This document shows positions 1 through 11,597 of a stretch of 64,000 bases of DNA, piece after piece. The notes beneath the pieces are model-generated. The model saw only the letters and a program-made list of their open reading frames with translations, did no database searches and had not been told where the DNA came from. This DNA comes from Haliotis asinina (lineage: Eukaryota > Mollusca > Gastropoda > Lepetellida > Haliotidae). Positions within the stretch are counted from its first letter, which is position 1, and every line of letters starts with the position of its first letter. Both the position numbers and the translations under genes were made by a program. The stretch covers positions 27,514,001 to 27,578,000 of the forward strand of contig NC_090291.1 of assembly GCF_037392515.1 (NCBI RefSeq), in the 5' to 3' direction.

Positions 1-639
1 ACCTATCAATAAAAAGTGACACATACGACCTGAAAATGTCCCCTCGTACTAGGTTATCTGTACAATACTGAAAAAACCCCATTCATTTGGAAAGTCCCTA
101 TTGATGAAACGGTCACCAGCTGTCACGGGGTATGTAAGCTTTGAAAAAAAGAACAGTTAAACATTTTGTATGTGAACCGGTTTATGACAGACTCGTGTAC
201 ACGTCACCTCTACATTAAGGAGATGGAGAGAATATTCGTACTGATTACACTACATATCATAGTGAGCCACTATTTAACAGGCATTGGTCGGTTTTGTTCT
301 CTGTAATTGTTAACTGTTTGTTCATGTACAATCTTAAATGCACTTTTGTGCTTTCCAACACCTGTTATGCGTGCGTGTATTTTTTTGGTGAAAAATATAG
401 TCTTTTCTGTAGTGTTTTTTATGTAAAAAATACAGTGTCATACAAAAATACATTTTGTGACATCGAATTAATTCCCTTGCCGTCAGAAAGTGACGAACTT
501 GCAACAAGTAGTCAGTGTGTGATTGCACAGTATGTTCCGACTGGGCGCCGATTGTTGGAATATTCGCTTCTGTGGTCAGTCGTTGGTTTTCGAAGGAATC
601 AAGTATCTGAAGGTTGCCAGTCTGGAAGCTGTTCGAGCT
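1..639. other. Intron or upstream sequence of TRPC copy A
   Basis: AT-rich DNA lying before the first copy A exon in the window. No exon matching copy B exon 8 was found here. Confidence 0.5.
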
Positions 640-815
640 TGGTATGGGGAGCTGGAGCAGCACTGGTCACTGAAGTGTTCGCTCATCATGCTGAAGACCC
701 AGGTTCGATTCCACATGGGTACAATGTATGAAGCCCAGTCTAGTGTCCCCTGCCGTGATATAACTGGATTATTACTAAAATCGGCGTTAAAATAGCCGTC
801 ACTCACACACATCTG
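640..815 (+). repeat. tRNA-derived SINE, family 1
   Basis: Shows a B-box-like GGTTCGATTCCACATGGGTA, then the family body (CAATGTATGAAGCCC, CCGTGATATAACTGG) and an ACTCACACAC tail. Similar copies lie near 10.9, 18.9, 42.1 (minus) and 46.5 kb. Lies in an intron of TRPC copy A. Confidence 0.75.
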
Positions 816-970
816 AGCTTGATATAAGTCACCCACTGTGTACAAGATACAATTTTCACATCACATATCACTGACATTAGAACGTCCTAATACTGGTCGT
901 GTTCTTTCAGTTTAATTCGGGTATTTTCTTAACACGAGAACTGTAACATAAGCCAGTTTGTATATTTCAG

Positions 971-1122
971 ATCGGTTCTACTGGGACAGCTGGGACCCGT
1001 ACAACGTAGCCGAGGCCTCGTTCGCAGTCGCCAACGTCATCAGTTTCACTCGTGTTTCCTATGTTCTTCCAGCCAACGAGCTGTTTGGGCCTATGCAGAT
1101 ATCCCTAGCCAAAATGATAACA
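971..1122 (+). CDS. TRPC copy A exon: S4 and S4-S5 linker
   Basis: 152 nt between tatatttcag and gtaagc, starting at phase 1. It encodes [17 protein letters not shown], then an S4-like helix and the linker [10 protein letters not shown]. Same length and phase as 26304-26455 in copy B. No preceding exon was found between 1 and 970, so the upstream intron is at least 970 bp. Confidence 0.9.
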
Positions 1123-4100
1123 GTAAGCTTTTCAGGTTCCCAAGAGATGTAACCGTTCTGTTTGCTGTTTAATGCCGCACACAGAGATATGACAACTATA
1201 TGACGGAGGTCTGTGTACAGTCGAATCTGGACTTGACAATCCGGTGATTGACACTATGAGCGTATAAGTGTGTGTATCCATCAAATTAATGTAAGTGGGA
1301 GGTATTATGCTTATTATTCCACGGGTAATTACATATCTTTTCTGTGTGTTTAACTTATAATGTATTATAGAAAACATGGATTGTCTGGTCCAGTTTCGAT
1401 TATTTACAGACCGCCGCCATACAACTGGAATATTGCCGAGTGCGGAGTAAAACTAAACACAGTCACTATAGTGTACTTGTAGCTCCACCTTGCCATGAAC
1501 TTCATTCCTCAGAAACACTTGTGTGAATATACGCAGTTATTTACACCATGTAAAACGAGATATATCGTGTAACAATATTTGAAATTAAAGCACAAATATA
1601 TGATATATGCATACACACGAAACGTATAGTGAAACTGCCGATGATGAATAGAAATATATATCTTGCTGATAGCATCGAATCAGCCGCAAAGGGCAGATTT
1701 CCACGTAAAACTGTACACAGCCAACAGCTGGCATGAAATTGTTATGTGATGAAAAGTAGAGATATATGAATTCATATTTATTTCCTTTTGTATCTTCATA
1801 ATCATACTAAGAAAACAGTACAGCTATGGGTGTAGATCGAGAATACAGCCGGCATGTAGCTTCACATGAAATGAAATATCGACTGAATGTGTTTGGTACA
1901 GATACAGAGTACAGTCAGAGATTTTACCACGACTTCGGGTAATTGATGCTCAGGTTTGGCGGCGTTTCATCTAAAACACCAGCGATTTCTGTCTCACAAC
2001 AAACTGCCATGAGTATAATGATTGTCACGATTACATTACGTTCTCAGTGTACTTTTCCAGAAATGTTCAGATATTTTCATTTGTTTACAGGACATTCTGA
2101 AATTCGCCGTGATCTTCCTGGTGTTATTTATCGCCTTCATGGTTGGTCTCCACAACCTGTACTGGTACTATCCCGCCAGTACCCGTGGGATGGTGGAGAT
2201 GTCCCAACACAACATCACCACGACTGCGGAAAAATATTTTGGCATGTGAGTACAAAAGATGTGTACCAATACGTATATCCTGAATGTAGGTATGTATTTA
2301 TGAAAACACACTTATTATTTTATCGTTGTTCATGCTATCCACTACTGGTTTTCACGGAATAAACAATAATTCGAACAATACTTTGCACCCTAGATGAAAA
2401 TGGATTTCTGCGAACTGTGCAGATACTCTGTAGAGATGTAGACGCCACTTAAAACCAAAGAGTAGATGCATAACAGAATCTTTTTCATAACAATGCATTG
2501 ATTCATTCACATGGACACTGTTACCAAATTGTCGATGAGCATACCCTTGGGCTAATTATCATATTTGACAAACATGGAATGTTCATTTTCTAACATCCGT
2601 TTCAGACCTGACATAACCTTCCGGACAGTGTTTTGGTCAATGTTGGGTCGGGGGGAGCACACATCGGTTGAACTAGGGGACTTCAACAATTACTTCACTC
2701 AGAATGTTGGTTACTGGATCTTCGGGGCCTACAACGTCGCCATTGTCATCGTGCTCCTCAACATGCTTATTGCCATGATGACTCGGTCATTCGAGATTAT
2801 TCAGGTAGGTGAACATTTGGGCACTCGAAGCACTTTGCTGGTTTTCCGACAGTTACAATACACGTATGCACGAGCCTACAAACGTAAGCAAGTATTCATG
2901 TACATTTTAGGCTCAGGCCGATACGGAGTGGAAATTTGCCCGCAGCAAGTTGTACATGGAGTATATCAAAGACGATTCCACCCTCCCCGTGCCCTTCAAC
3001 GTCGTCCCCACCCCCAAGTGTGCCTACTACGCCGCTAGGTTCGTCTTCAGACTGTTCTGCTGCAGCAAGGACGACCCCCCTCCTGTTCACCATCCCGGCC
3101 GCATCAAAGACATCGAGATGTTCGCACAGGTTGGTGCGGCGGTGGTGAGTGTTTAAGGACAGTTTCTTTGCTCGACATAAAATAATTCATCGAGACTGAT
3201 TAGATTTCTACATCATCCTCGATTCAAAACCAATACAAAATAGCAAATCCTGCTGATGATCGTCTTGAATGATCCCTCAAAACTTCGTATTCAATTTGTC
3301 TTTGTACCCATGCGAGGAATCGAAATCGTGTCTTCAGCTTGGTCATTGTCAACACCCGGCACCCCACCCCATGTATTTGACGACACCTTCTGTTTATATG
3401 TCATGCTATATCAGGACCTCTACATACCTTAACTACAGTCTGTCTTCGCCATAGTTTTGTTGCCCATTCGAATATTCTACATGATCATAGTATCCACTAA
3501 AACCAAATCAATCCAATCGATAGTTACACCTACTACTGATGTTCTCAGTAAGTCCAGAGACTTTACGTATGACATCCACGGCCCATGCTTTATGAACATC
3601 AGTTAGAAAGGCACCGGGCTAACAGTGGACCAATCTGAGGCCTTTAGGCAGTGACACATCTTGACAACAGGGGAAAACAATATGATAGGTCTTTGTTTTC
3701 TTATCCTTCTCATTTAAAACTACTGTTCCAGGACCCTCCCCCAACAGACTGGCAAAATGGCGGCACTATGCGGAATCCGGGTATCCAGCACTTTCGGGAA
3801 CGTATGGCAACCACTAATGGGTTTGTGCGGAACGATTCTGACCCCAATATTTTCAGTGAAAATCTCACTTATAAGGTAAGGCAGCCGTGTAGTGTAACAT
3901 TCAACCTGCACTGTGTATTGTCTGCTTTCCGGTAGAAAGATAATCCATGAACATAAAACATATCATTAAGCGTCGATAAAAAAATGCAGCATATACCGCA
4001 TATGATCACCCTCTGAGTGGCGTTGTGTTTTCATGAGGAAGTCACGTATTACCAGACAGTATAAATCCACTTTCGTGAGTATCTTTTTACGTCGTTTTTC

Positions 4101-5618
4101 GCCATGTTCCAGCGATATCACGGCGGAGACACCAGAAATAGGCTTCACACATTGACGGTTTCTAATTGTTTAATACACATCTAAGCATGTTCGTATTTTT
4201 TCAGCGTATGATGAAAAGGATTGTCAAGCGCTACATCTTCGACACACAGCGCGAAACGGACAGTGCGGAAGGTACATGTAGGCATTGGTTTAACTTATCC
4301 CTTCTTCATAGCTGCTAACATTTACTGTCAGTCTGTATCTCTGTCCCGTACCGTGAAAAGAAGCCCTAAAGATTTCAACTTGAGAGTTTTTACATCTGAA
4401 ACTCCGAATTTTTTTTATCAGAAGTCAATAGAGAAACATTATTTGTTAAGGATTCTAAGACATTATGTTTTCATTGTGAGAGATCTGCTTAAAGTTTTGA
4501 CATTTTAAACCTTTCGAAATTCCAGATCTATGATTTAATAAAACCCTTTAAGAAATTCCGAGAAAATGTACGTCCAACTTTCTGTATGCCTTTTTCTTCT
4601 TGGTTCGATTGCGTAATGCGTTTGTTGTCCCTCTCCGTTTATCCTGTTGTAATGATGTGGTTGGCATAACAACGCTGAGAAACTGTTTTATAGACTGACA
4701 GATCTGTTATAGTGAACGTATTTACACATTGTCAGTGTATATCAATATAATTTCAGATAACTGTCAGGAGTACTCGTTTAAACCAGGCATATTTACAACT
4801 GATAAACTTACACTATAACGTAAAATATGTTATTAATTCTTTCTAATCTATATATTATTTTTGTTAAATAGATCAATTTCTATATGGCTAGATTGTAAAT
4901 TAAGGTAAATTTTGTGTTAATATTAACTTGTGTAAACAACATTGTTTTATGTTGACATAGTTTAATGGACATGTATAAATTTGCAGGCGACTTTGATGAA
5001 TTAAAGCAAGATATATCCAGTTTCCGCTATGAGATGTTAAATCATCTGTCTGTCCGCAACCGTGAGTCGACCGACACCGGCAACGCACTTGACAAGTTGA
5101 ATGACAAGATCGATCGACTAGCGCAGCAACAGGAAGTACTCCTGCGCCGAATTCTTAGAACAACATCTGTTGACTCGAGTTTGAGCTTGGACGTTGACTC
5201 AGGTGACCGAGTGAAGTTGTTGAAGCAGGTATCTCTTGAGAGCACGAGCTATGACGTCACAGATGACAGTGCGGAAGGGTCTACCGAGAAAGCATTACGT
5301 AAGCGGTCTTCGAGACTGAGACGAATTCCCGAGGAATCAAAAGAAGCGAAGAGTGATAAAGCCAAATCGGAACGGGTTAGCTTCTCCAGAAACGTTGACG
5401 GAGGAAGTGTCACTGAAACGTTTTCGCATCCTTTGGCTGATAGCGTTCCAGTTTCACAATTGGATACCACGTCAACAAATGATGAATCGTCGTCAGAAGA
5501 TGTGTCTGACACAGACACCAGAACTAGGCCGTTATCAGTTGACGTATCAAAGGTTGAAGTGCAGGTCACGTGTCCACGTGCACCAATCGCTACAGAGGAT
5601 GATGATGACCGTCTTTGA
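971..5618 (+). CDS. TRPC-type cation channel, copy A, 3' part (7 coding exons)
   Basis: C-terminal part of a canonical transient receptor potential channel, a plasma-membrane non-selective cation and calcium channel usually acting downstream of phospholipase C. Coding exons are 971-1122, 2091-2245, 2606-2804, 2911-3144, 3732-3875, 4205-4271 and 4987-5618, all with AG/GT borders. With the split first codon they give 527 residues and close on TGA. Visible parts are the S4-S5 region ([10 protein letters not shown]), S5 (NLYWYYP), pore helix (TVFWSMLG), S6 ([14 protein letters not shown]), TRP box EWKFAR, a second TRP box ([12 protein letters not shown]), a basic helix ([12 protein letters not shown]) and [14 protein letters not shown] as in TRPC4/5. 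The exons before 971 lie outside the window. Exon borders and phases match copy B downstream, so the two are tandem paralogues. The family is certain; the subfamily (TRPC4/5 versus the invertebrate TRP/TRPL/TRPgamma branch) is inferred. Confidence 0.93.
1158..1262 (-). repeat. SINE-like repeat, family 2, fragment
   Basis: Read on the minus strand it holds ATTGTCAAGTCCAGATTCGA, a run like the TTACAGACCGCCGCCATATA block, and TGTGCGGCATTAAAC, all family 2 landmarks. It lies in opposite orientation to the copy at 1375-1466. Confidence 0.6.
1375..1466 (+). repeat. SINE-like repeat, family 2, 3' part
   Basis: Contains ATTGTCTGGTCCAGTTTCGA, GACCGCCGCCATACAACTGG and GAGTGCGGAGTAAAACTAAA, the end block shared with copies at 22.7-22.9, 49.0-49.2 and 54.2-54.4 kb. 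In intron of TRPC copy A. Confidence 0.7.
2091..2245 (+). CDS. TRPC copy A exon: S5
   Basis: 155 nt between ttgtttacag and gtgagt, phase 0 to phase 2. It encodes the S5 helix [19 protein letters not shown] followed by the extracellular segment [12 protein letters not shown]. Same length as 26965-27119. Confidence 0.9.
2606..2804 (+). CDS. TRPC copy A exon: pore helix and S6
   Basis: 199 nt between gtttcag and gtaggt. It holds the pore helix ([20 protein letters not shown]), then S6 with [18 protein letters not shown], the most conserved part of TRPC channels. Most TRPCs carry LFW in the pore helix; here it is VFW. Confidence 0.92.
2911..3144 (+). CDS. TRPC copy A exon: TRP domain
   Basis: 234 nt (78 codons) between acattttag and gtgagt. 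It opens [15 protein letters not shown] (TRP box 1) and continues to [12 protein letters not shown] (TRP box 2), then a Cys-rich basic stretch. A second possible donor, CAG followed by GTTGGT at 3130, would drop the last five codons in frame. The longer form is preferred because it matches copy B. Confidence 0.88.
3732..3875 (+). CDS. TRPC copy A exon: cytosolic linker
   Basis: 144 nt, phase 0 to 0, between ctgttccag and gtaagg, ending SENLTYK. Copy B ends the matching exon SNGKLTYK. The middle of the exon has diverged strongly between the copies, as expected for a disordered linker. Confidence 0.82.
4100..4156 (-). repeat. SINE family 1 fragment
   Basis: CCAGCGATATCACGGCGGAG then ACACCAG and GGCTTCACACATTG is the reverse of the family 1 body. 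Lies just before copy A exon 4205-4271. Confidence 0.55.
4205..4271 (+). CDS. TRPC copy A exon: basic CIRB-type helix
   Basis: 67 nt between tttttcag and gtacat, encoding [18 protein letters not shown]. This basic amphipathic helix is where vertebrate TRPCs bind calmodulin and the IP3 receptor. Copy B has RVMNRVIRRYLFDMRHG at the same place, with the same exit phase. Confidence 0.82.
4987..5618 (+). CDS. TRPC copy A terminal exon: long Ser/Asp-rich tail
   Basis: 632 nt after aatttgcag to the TGA at 5616-5618. It starts [19 protein letters not shown], a TRPC4/5-type segment, then a probable coiled coil ([19 protein letters not shown]). About 160 residues rich in Ser, Asp, Thr and Lys follow, ending DDDDRL. 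This tail is absent from copy B, whose last exon codes for only about 58 residues. Confidence 0.88.
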
Positions 5619-6005
5619 GATATTCAATAATCAATAGAGAAAGTCAAAATCGAAACGAAATAAATTATAAAGTGCCTGAATATGCCAAAAGAACAGATGA
5701 TATGCAACTATGATTTGTAATTTATGATTTATATTTTTTTTAGATTCTGAAATTAATAATTTGTTCCAAATTAAGAAAATGGATTCATTTATAGCACAAT
5801 TGTTAAAGTTTCTTCACCCAACGTTTTTAGTCGGTTATAGGAAGTTTAGGTAAACATTTAAGTTTGAACGTTATGAACGAGGATATGAGTGTGCAAGATT
5901 ACAATTGTCTGACCACTCGTCACCCACAGCTGTGATGATTCTGTGTGATACGACGTTTTGTTGTGATTAATATATGTGGTTCGTTGTGAACCAGAAATAA
6001 AAAGT
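5619..6005 (+). other. 3' UTR of TRPC copy A with poly(A) signals
   Basis: AT-rich non-coding DNA after the stop. AATAAA occurs at 5659-5664 and again at 5996-6001, the latter followed by a T/G-rich stretch (AAAGTTGTTGAATATTG). Either could end the transcript. Confidence 0.5.
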
Positions 6006-6178
6006 TGTTGAATATTGAAGATTTGTTACTTGTTCTGTGTCATTCAAACGATTTGAATGATTCGATTTGGTAAGCTGTGTTCTGATTGGTCAATCTCAAA
6101 GGTCACCTGACGCGATCTCCCATAAGGTTTTGTTAGACTCAGTGGTGGAGTAACGAAAAGTACTGAGACTAAGTTTAC

Positions 6179-7000
6179 TTAGTCTGCTTCCGAAACAATA
6201 TGATCATTAATATGCATTTCATGATAATCACCATGCATTGTATTGAAATGGTTGAGCCCAAGATCAGAAAATATAAGGTGTATAAAATTCAAGTTCCGTC
6301 TCTTTAGAGCAGCAGATACATTACCCCAAACGAAAACTTTGCTTGTTATACGGAATGGATCTAGACTGCATAAACGTTTAAATAATATAGATAATTCTCG
6401 CCACTGATTAATAATGGATGGGAACCAAACCATGAGACCACTGACAGCATTAGTTGGTGCATATTGACGTAAAACCAGAACTAAATTCATTGCACGGTTT
6501 TGCACAGTTTCTATGCATGAACGTTTATAAATGCCCTGCATCAATACACCATAATTAATGGTAGACAACTTGCAATATGTTTGATATGGCAAACCGCTAA
6601 ACAATATATTCTTACTAATTAACAACCAAATTGTCCGCCTATCGGAAATAGATACAGAGTTTGCCATACGTAAATAATGTAAATGTTCTGTTAAAAGTAA
6701 ACCTAAATAATTTTAACCATCGCATGTTTCCAATTCCGTATCACCGCATACAAATAAAACTGAGAACTTGAAACTGATGGAACTTGAAAATGAACAACTT
6801 CGAATATAACTCTGTTTACAATCACCGTATTGGATATACACCAATTATGTAAAACAGTCCAGCATAACATTCAAATCATTCTCATTTACAGCAATTAAAA
6901 CAATATCATCGGCATAAGCTAAAACTCCGATGTTCTACTGTTAACTTTAACGCCCAAAGATAAGTTCTTGAGCATGGTATTCGAAAGCATGTCGGCGAAC
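6179..7000 (-). pseudogene. LINE reverse transcriptase fragment
   Basis: Decayed non-LTR retrotransposon read on the minus strand. AYADDIVLIA at about 6890-6919 is the RT catalytic box (YADD). Further on, the C-terminal region QNRAMNLVLVLRQYAPTNAV and a following LMVWFPS match the conserved 'QNRAxRxxLGVxxYxPxxAVxGxMGW' block of Jockey-like LINEs common in molluscs. The RT and the later block are in different frames, so it is inactive. The 5' part and endonuclease are not seen. It lies downstream of TRPC copy A. Confidence 0.75.
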
Positions 7001-7010
7001 TGCGAAGGGA

Positions 7011-8478
7011 GTCAGTGCTAGGTTTGCACTTTGGACGTATATGTCAGAAACAAGACTGATGAAATGATCAAGTGCTCAGTCAGCAACATTGCTTTGTAGA
7101 AACATGTCACGACCGCTTGTAAAAATGAGTGAAAGTAGACAAAGAAAAATGAAACGAGTCATTAACTACCCCAGTCTGGAAGAGGCGTGGAAAAAAACAT
7201 ATTGATACTACATAAGGTGCAAGGGCAAGTTGTTCCCTGTGTAATATAGGCCGGGGTATTTAGACTAGACTTAGACTTCATTCATGTATTTCAACATAAA
7301 CGTTATCATCACCATGAACCATCTCAACACATGTTAACATAAACAGTATTATGAAATAAAGCCATTGGGCAATATTAGCACCAGCATCAGGATATAAAAA
7401 TACATTATTTAATAATAATATCACAGTATACACATTACCACATGTATCATTATTTATAATCCCCCAAGGTGAGATACACTATCTACGTAAACAAGAGGAG
7501 TTTTGATACCATTTTGCAGCAGTCTCTTACGGACGTCTAGCCGTTCTTCAAGCTGGCGATACCTTTATTCTTGGGTCTCACACAACCACCATCTTGTGAC
7601 TGTATCAGTGATATTTCTGTGTAGTTCTGACTTTATCAGACTGCCAAATTTATACACATTAGAGTGGCAACCAGCATGTTCTGGGCTGAAAAATCGGTAA
7701 AGACGTGTGTAGGCTGGTGGACGACGTTCAGGGCGCTGGCTTTCAGTTTCAGCATACTGACCAGTCTCTGATAAGTAGTAAACCCGCGGGTAACTAACAA
7801 GTACATAGCCTGTTGTTTTAAGAGATTAGCACGGCCCAGTGACCCGGAACCTTTAAACAATATCTGCTGGCAAACTGGGGACACCTATTGCTCCAGGAAT
7901 ATCCATATGTGTTCATTATCGTGGCATTGTTATGGCACCATGCCTCGATACTCCACACCACTGAAGTTCAGTAATTCGGCTATATAGTACAACTGCCAAT
8001 ATACTTCAAGTTGTGATACTTCCAACATCTTTATATATAGCTCATATTGTGCCTTATACAAAAGAGCCAGGCAGTTCGATGCTGATGTACATAAGGAAGC
8101 CATTTCGGTAGTTCATGATAATAGTGCGAATGTATGGATTAGATTAAGTAAAATACTTATTTACTCATATGCACATGCATGTCAAAGCAACAATAAACCC
8201 CAGTCATTCATTATATTTGAATAAGGTAAGACCAGCGGTGAACAGCAGTACATAGGTAAAGAAATGTACAAAATACTGACAATATATTCTTCTCGGCGTT
8301 TCAACATAATCGTCAGGGTAATATGTTCGTTTTGATAGGGCTCAGATATATTCATCTGCAATATATTTTTTTAATTTTCAATATTTCTACAGGCATACAT
8401 GGTACAAGCAGACTGCAAGCAGTACAGTGCGATTCATCTGAGTACATAAAATGAAAAACATGTACATAGAATTAAAGA
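7011..8478. other. Intergenic, no recognised gene
   Basis: AT-rich DNA. Between about 7500 and 7890 the minus strand has coding-like text (for example QLEERLDVRKRLLQNG) broken by stops. It is probably a transposon remnant of a family I do not recognise. A tract of ATT/ATC-rich simple sequence lies near 7300-7450. Confidence 0.35.
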
Positions 8479-8800
8479 CTAATATATATATATACTAACA
8501 AGTGTAACGTTGACCAGAATTGAAAAACAACAACATTTGTTCAGTACCATTTGATAAATGGAGATATTTGGTAGCATCTTGTTCTTAACACTTTCCTTTT
8601 TAATAACATTGACATCTGGCAAATGGTCTCCAGAAGCACATTTGAATATATTGTGTTTAATCAGAAGAATGAATACATTTATAGGATTATCATTTTCACC
8701 TCTGATTCCAAGGAAAACATTTTCAAAACATTTTCCAACGTAAAGTTTACTGATAGTTGAACAGCATGAAGCCATTATGCTGCTTCGATCCATATTTTCT
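8479..8800 (-). pseudogene. LINE C-terminal fragment
   Basis: A minus-strand reading of 104 residues includes ILLIKHNIFKCASGDHLPDV, which resembles the far C-terminal block of some LINE ORF2 proteins (LLxxKxxIxxCRxxxxLPxL). No RT or endonuclease is attached. Family assignment is by motif memory only. Confidence 0.45.
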
Positions 8801-9889
8801 TTACATGGTCAGATTTCCAAATCCATCTACAATATATTTCAACACGCCTCCTAATATTGGTTCTAGAAATGAAAACAATAATAGCCATATCCAGCCTTGA
8901 ATCCGACTTGAGCCTCTGTTTAAATGTCATTCAAGTCTATCAACGAGCGGAGAAGTGTAAATAGTACTACTGTCCCTGAAACACTGAGGATCCGCGTCAC
9001 AGCAGGAAATTGGGAGTATTCCAGTCTAAACCTGAGCTAAATAGCGGCTTGAGAAAAGCGACTAATGTAGTAAAATGAGTAACAACTAAGATAAAGTAAC
9101 ATATGATATGTAATGCAGGATGGAATACTGTGATTATACTTTTCTTGTCATTTTCATCCATATTGATAAGGGGCATTTTATTCTGTGACATGTACACATT
9201 CTTTTTTTGGGTGGATTTCTTACGAATGGACACGAAAAGATCATACTCCGGAAAACTAATAGTCCAAAATATATCATCAGGGCAACCATAAAATATAGAG
9301 AGGTCGAAATAGTATCATCAGCTTCATTAGCATAATTGTAAAAATGAAATCAAATTCTCTCAAATAGGAATTGCGTTAACAACTAAAGCGCAATCTCTCG
9401 AATCACCTCTCGACTATGTGCCTTCCGGATGTTCTGGGTAATTTATAAGATACATGACACATACACCTACTGCTTTGTACTTATTCGGCTGTGACTTGGA
9501 GAACCATCCTGGCTTACCACCAGACAGCAAGGCTTCTGCTGGCAAATCATGTCAACCTTTTCAATACATACAGTTCCAATAGTAGCGTATGTATCCAAAC
9601 TGGTGATAATTCCGTTACGATAATCAAACTAACTGTTTGAGATTACAAGATCAGTTGTGTCAACTGGTTTTACAATGCATGTGAAATTTAATAAGTATTA
9701 CGTCACATTATGCGGGTCTGTTATGGTATTTTATCTATGGAAACGTACTGCCATTTTCTGGACATTGGTGAATTGGTGACAGTTTTTTTCTCAATGGAGC
9801 TCCATGAAAGCTTCCCAGCTTAGAAATAGAAGTGCCAAAACCCTTTCCTTTCTAACAGTCGATAGCACAGTTCTGACTATACATTGAAT
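8801..9889. other. Intergenic, nothing recognised
   Basis: AT-rich sequence with short open frames on both strands near 9000-9290 but no family motif. Confidence 0.4.
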
Positions 9890-10000
9890 ATGTGTTAGTT
9901 ATACGCCGCATTTAGCAGTTTTACAACAGGTATGTGAATTATTTAGGCTGGACCAGGCATACCAGTGATTGACACCATGAGATCACAGAGCATGTGTTTA
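9890..10000 (-). repeat. SINE-like repeat, family 2, degraded
   Basis: On the minus strand: GTGTCAATCACTGGTATGCC, TGGTCCAGCC and AATGCGGCGTATAAC, matching the family 2 3' block with many changes. Confidence 0.5.
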
Positions 10001-10938
10001 TCAATCACCGTCAGATGATGGCAAAGCATGGTCAACTGTTCATCTGGGAACGTATCGTTCAAGTTAAATAGGGATATGCACCGGACATAATTTTTGTCAC
10101 CGATGCATAAAAATTGGAATGTCCCTCCAGTCACCATATGTTATAAAACAGTGTTTAGTTACGACATCTTTCAACACTCGATTATTGTTCGATTGTTATG
10201 TGTAAAGGGTATCGTTTTCTCACATAAAGGACTCTAATGTAGGTGTGATTAATTGCTCGTGGTATCTATGTGCCCACAGGTCATCAGTATCTATTCGGAA
10301 ACATCTAAGTATATTACATATCGCATATAGGTGTATATATAGGTGAGAAGATGTGGGACATCAAATGAACCTCTTCAGTGCAAATCAGTAGCGTACAATG
10401 AAACTAATATCAACCGCAGCATTATAGATTACTGTCTACTAGCCGTTAACGAAACCATCGAGACAATCTGTCATAAACAATGTGGTTTCCCATGAATTTG
10501 GATAGAAGCATCAGTAATGAGGTAGGACTGTAACGATGTCCCCTGATGCCGTGTGGTGCTGTGACTGTAGGTGGAGTATTTTTAAACTGTTTACCTCAAA
10601 CCTTAGTGAAATGTGTGGACGTATTTGTTTCAGGTCAACTACAAACAATGCGTATTTGTATTGAATTATTGAGTGAACATTGTTTTAGTCCGCGTAGATC
10701 TATTCTCACTACGGCGATGCAGGGACACCAACCATGTGTTTCCTGGAACACCGCTGGACGTTCATGATAGCCAACATTGATACATTACATTCATTGGAAC
10801 AATGTGGCGAGCCATCCTTGTTATAAAATTGCTGGACGATCAGCAAAACAACTTTTTACAATTACTTGATAAAGCACACAATTTTTTTGTTCACTCGGAA
10901 ATAACTCCTGTATTTCTGCAGTCGGTCCCTAAAGTCAG
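10001..10938. other. Intergenic, nothing recognised
   Basis: No motif-bearing open frame, RNA gene or clear repeat seen. Confidence 0.4.
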
Positions 10939-11083
10939 GGGTAGGGTAGCACAGTAGTTAAATGTTTGCACATTAACAGGGTTCGATTCCCCTCATGAGT
11001 ATAATATGGAAAGCCCATTTCTGGCGTCGTGATATTGCGGGAGTGTTGCTAAAAGCTGTGTAAAAATACACTCACTCACTCAC
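10939..11083 (+). repeat. tRNA-derived SINE, family 1
   Basis: GGGTAGGGTAGCACAGTAGT (A-box region), GGGTTCGATTCCCCTCATGA (B box), AAGCCCATTTCTGGCGTCGT and the ACTCACTCACTCAC tail. Confidence 0.8.
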
Positions 11084-11179
11084 TTTAAACGTACATGCAA
11101 ACAAACGCCCACGTCTTAAACATTTATTAAGCAGGCCTGACATTTGGATCATATGACATACACATTTGGGTGTTTCACG

Positions 11180-11301
11180 TCACAGGTACTACAGGTATAA
11201 TTTCTACAAGTTTGTACAAAAGTATATACCTGACAACAGGTCACAGGTACTACAGGTATAATTTCTACAAGTTTGTACAAAAGTATATACCTGACAACAC
11301 G
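11180..11301. repeat. 61-bp tandem duplication
   Basis: Two near-perfect units starting CACAGGTACTACAGGTATAA and ending TATATACCTGACAACA, at 11181 and 11242. They lie 0.3 kb beyond the 3' end of the GPCR. Confidence 0.85.
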
Positions 11302-11597
11302 ATATAAGTCTGCCAAATAATCCCATGGCAATACAAATGAGATATAGATTGTTCCGCCACGTCACGTGTCAGCTGTTGTTGGATGATACTCTGTCGTCAA
11401 ACACGTTACCGATTCACATGTGTTCTGCCATTCTGACAGATTCGTGGGTGACTCACACTTTGACTATGTCCTGCCTGTCCCTGTAGGTGTCATAGAAACG
11501 ACAGCGGTCTGTTCACTTTGTTTTTGACCTTCCTCCAGCATATAAGATGATTTACCGTTCAAAGCAACATAATACCCGGTTCGCTCTCTGTCTCATT

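Noticed and set aside
294-845. Four overlapping open frames near the left edge
   Set aside because: They cross a SINE and do not match the missing copy A exon that should precede 971.
10939-11083. tRNA-like A and B boxes
   Set aside because: The boxes belong to a dispersed SINE; no cloverleaf or anticodon arm could be drawn.
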